Shown piece after piece: positions 61,766-62,332 of a stretch of 62,332 nt of DNA. Under the pieces are notes generated by a model. It worked only from the letters and a program-made list of their open reading frames with translations. It ran no database searches and was not told the origin of the DNA. The translations under genes and the position numbers were made by a program. Each line of letters starts with the position of its first letter. Positions within the stretch are counted from its first letter, which is position 1. The stretch covers positions 1 to 62,332 of the forward strand of contig JAKAJO010000107.1 of assembly GCA_021813745.1 (NCBI GenBank), written 5' to 3'. Source of the DNA: Acidobacteriota bacterium. GTDB lineage: Bacteria > Acidobacteriota > Terriglobia > Terriglobales > Acidobacteriaceae.

Positions 61766-62332
61766 GTGCTCGACTTTTTAGGCAATCTGGAACGGACGCA
61801 TCTCTGCGGCGACCTGCGCGCCGCGCACGCTGGGCAGCAAGTGGTGTTGATGGGCTGGGTGAACCGCCGTCGCGACCACGGCAACCTCATCTTCCTCGAC
61901 CTGCGCGACCGCAGCGGAATCGCGCAGATTGTGCTCGACAAGGAGCTGACCCCTGACGGCCATTTGAAGGGCGAGCAGGTGCGGCCCGAGTATGTTGTCG
62001 CCGCCGTGGGCAAGGTGCGCCTGCGCGATAAAGACGCCATCAATCCCAAGATGCCGACCGGCGAAATCGAGATTGAAGCGACGGACCTGCGCGTGCTCAA
62101 TGACACGCGCCTGGCTCCGTTTTCGCCCGCCGAAGAAGCAATCCAGAACGAGGAAGTGCGCCTCAAGTATCGTTACGTGGACCTGCGACGGGCAGAGATG
62201 CAGCGCAACTTCTGGCTGCGCCATGAGATTACGCTGGCCATTCGCGAGAGCATGTCGAAACAGGGCTTCCTGGAGATTGAGACGCCCATCCTCACCAAGT
62301 CCACCCCCGAGGGCGCGCGCGACTTTCTGGTG
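61766..62332 (+). CDS. aspS: Aspartyl-tRNA synthetase, N-terminal part (cut by window edge)
   Basis: The GTG at 61766, 12 bp after hisS, opens a frame that runs off the window. The first 189 residues match bacterial AspRS: LERTHLCGDLRAAHAGQQV and WVNRRRDHGNLIFLDLRDRSG form the OB-fold anticodon domain. RYVDLRRAEMQRNFWLRHEI leads into the catalytic domain (ETPILTKSTPEGARDFLV). hisS and aspS are probably one operon, as in many bacteria. The rest of the protein lies outside. Confidence 0.95.
   Translation, partial: MLDFLGNLERTHLCGDLRAAHAGQQVVLMGWVNRRRDHGNLIFLDLRDRSGIAQIVLDKELTPDGHLKGEQVRPEYVVAAVGKVRLRDKDAINPKMPTGEIEIEATDLRVLNDTRLAPFSPAEEAIQNEEVRLKYRYVDLRRAEMQRNFWLRHEITLAIRESMSKQGFLEIETPILTKSTPEGARDFLV

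Noticed and set aside
1..62332. CRISPR arrays, insertion sequences, tRNA or rRNA genes, prophage
   Set aside because: No spaced direct repeats, transposase motifs, tRNA cloverleaf or rRNA sequence were recognised by eye; a covariance-model tRNA search was not possible.

Overview
The window looks like a stretch of chromosome from an Acidobacteriota member, most likely class Terriglobia (Acidobacteriaceae). The grounds are high GC (about 67% by hand count in ordinary coding sequence), an Oar-like TonB-dependent receptor of 1119 residues with a carboxypeptidase-regulatory N-domain, a CRTAC1/ASPIC protein, a DUF4397 lipoprotein, many secreted beta-barrel hypotheticals, and the gene set M50 protease-trpS-scpA-scpB-rluB. 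The assignment is inference from gene families; no rRNA or tRNA gene was seen.

Layout, left to right. 1-6300: end of a cation/proton antiporter, isoaspartyl peptidase, Maf, DUF1761, OsmC, a small zinc ribbon, MutY and a secreted barrel protein. 6300-11200: alaS, then recX held between two VapBC toxin-antitoxin modules. 11200-15600: an S9 peptidase and a membrane sensor kinase whose phosphoacceptor His and two ATP-site residues are replaced. 15900-23100: a secreted protein, a universal stress protein with a sulfide:quinone reductase-like flavoprotein and a 50-residue small ORF, an HNH nuclease with ComF, and a CRTAC1 protein. 23300-30150: a double universal stress protein, a heme-type radical SAM/SPASM enzyme, cytochrome bd oxidase (cydAB) and a HemG/HemY-type oxidase. 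30150-39300: a GT4 glycosyltransferase, the ferritin-like iron exporter MbfA, two FucP-type sugar permeases, two tandem paralogous secreted proteins and a GH8 xylanase. 39300-47000: glgC, a barrel protein, YdcF, a nitroreductase and the large TonB-dependent receptor. 47000-62332: asnS, an acyltransferase, an M50 protease, trpS, scpA, a DUF4397 lipoprotein, a Pit transporter, scpB, rluB, msrA, a GT2, rpmB, hisS and the start of aspS.

The most coherent system is a candidate low-oxygen/respiratory regulon. Four near-perfect palindromes of the form GTGA-N6-TCAC lie in the upstream regions of usp1 (followed by the flavoprotein), usp2, the radical SAM gene and cydAB/hemG. In three of the four a -10-like hexamer puts the transcription start about 41-43 bp from the palindrome centre, the classic class II position for a Crp/Fnr-family activator. 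The target genes (stress proteins, sulfide oxidation, heme chemistry, high-affinity oxidase) fit that idea. No Crp/Fnr gene is in the window.

Other striking observations are a 112-codon, low-GC, in-frame insertion inside hisS, smaller low-GC blocks inside alaS and trpS, the degenerate kinase, and an approximately 320-residue Gly/Arg/Pro-rich tail on the pseudouridine synthase. No CRISPR array, insertion sequence, prophage or origin was recognised.
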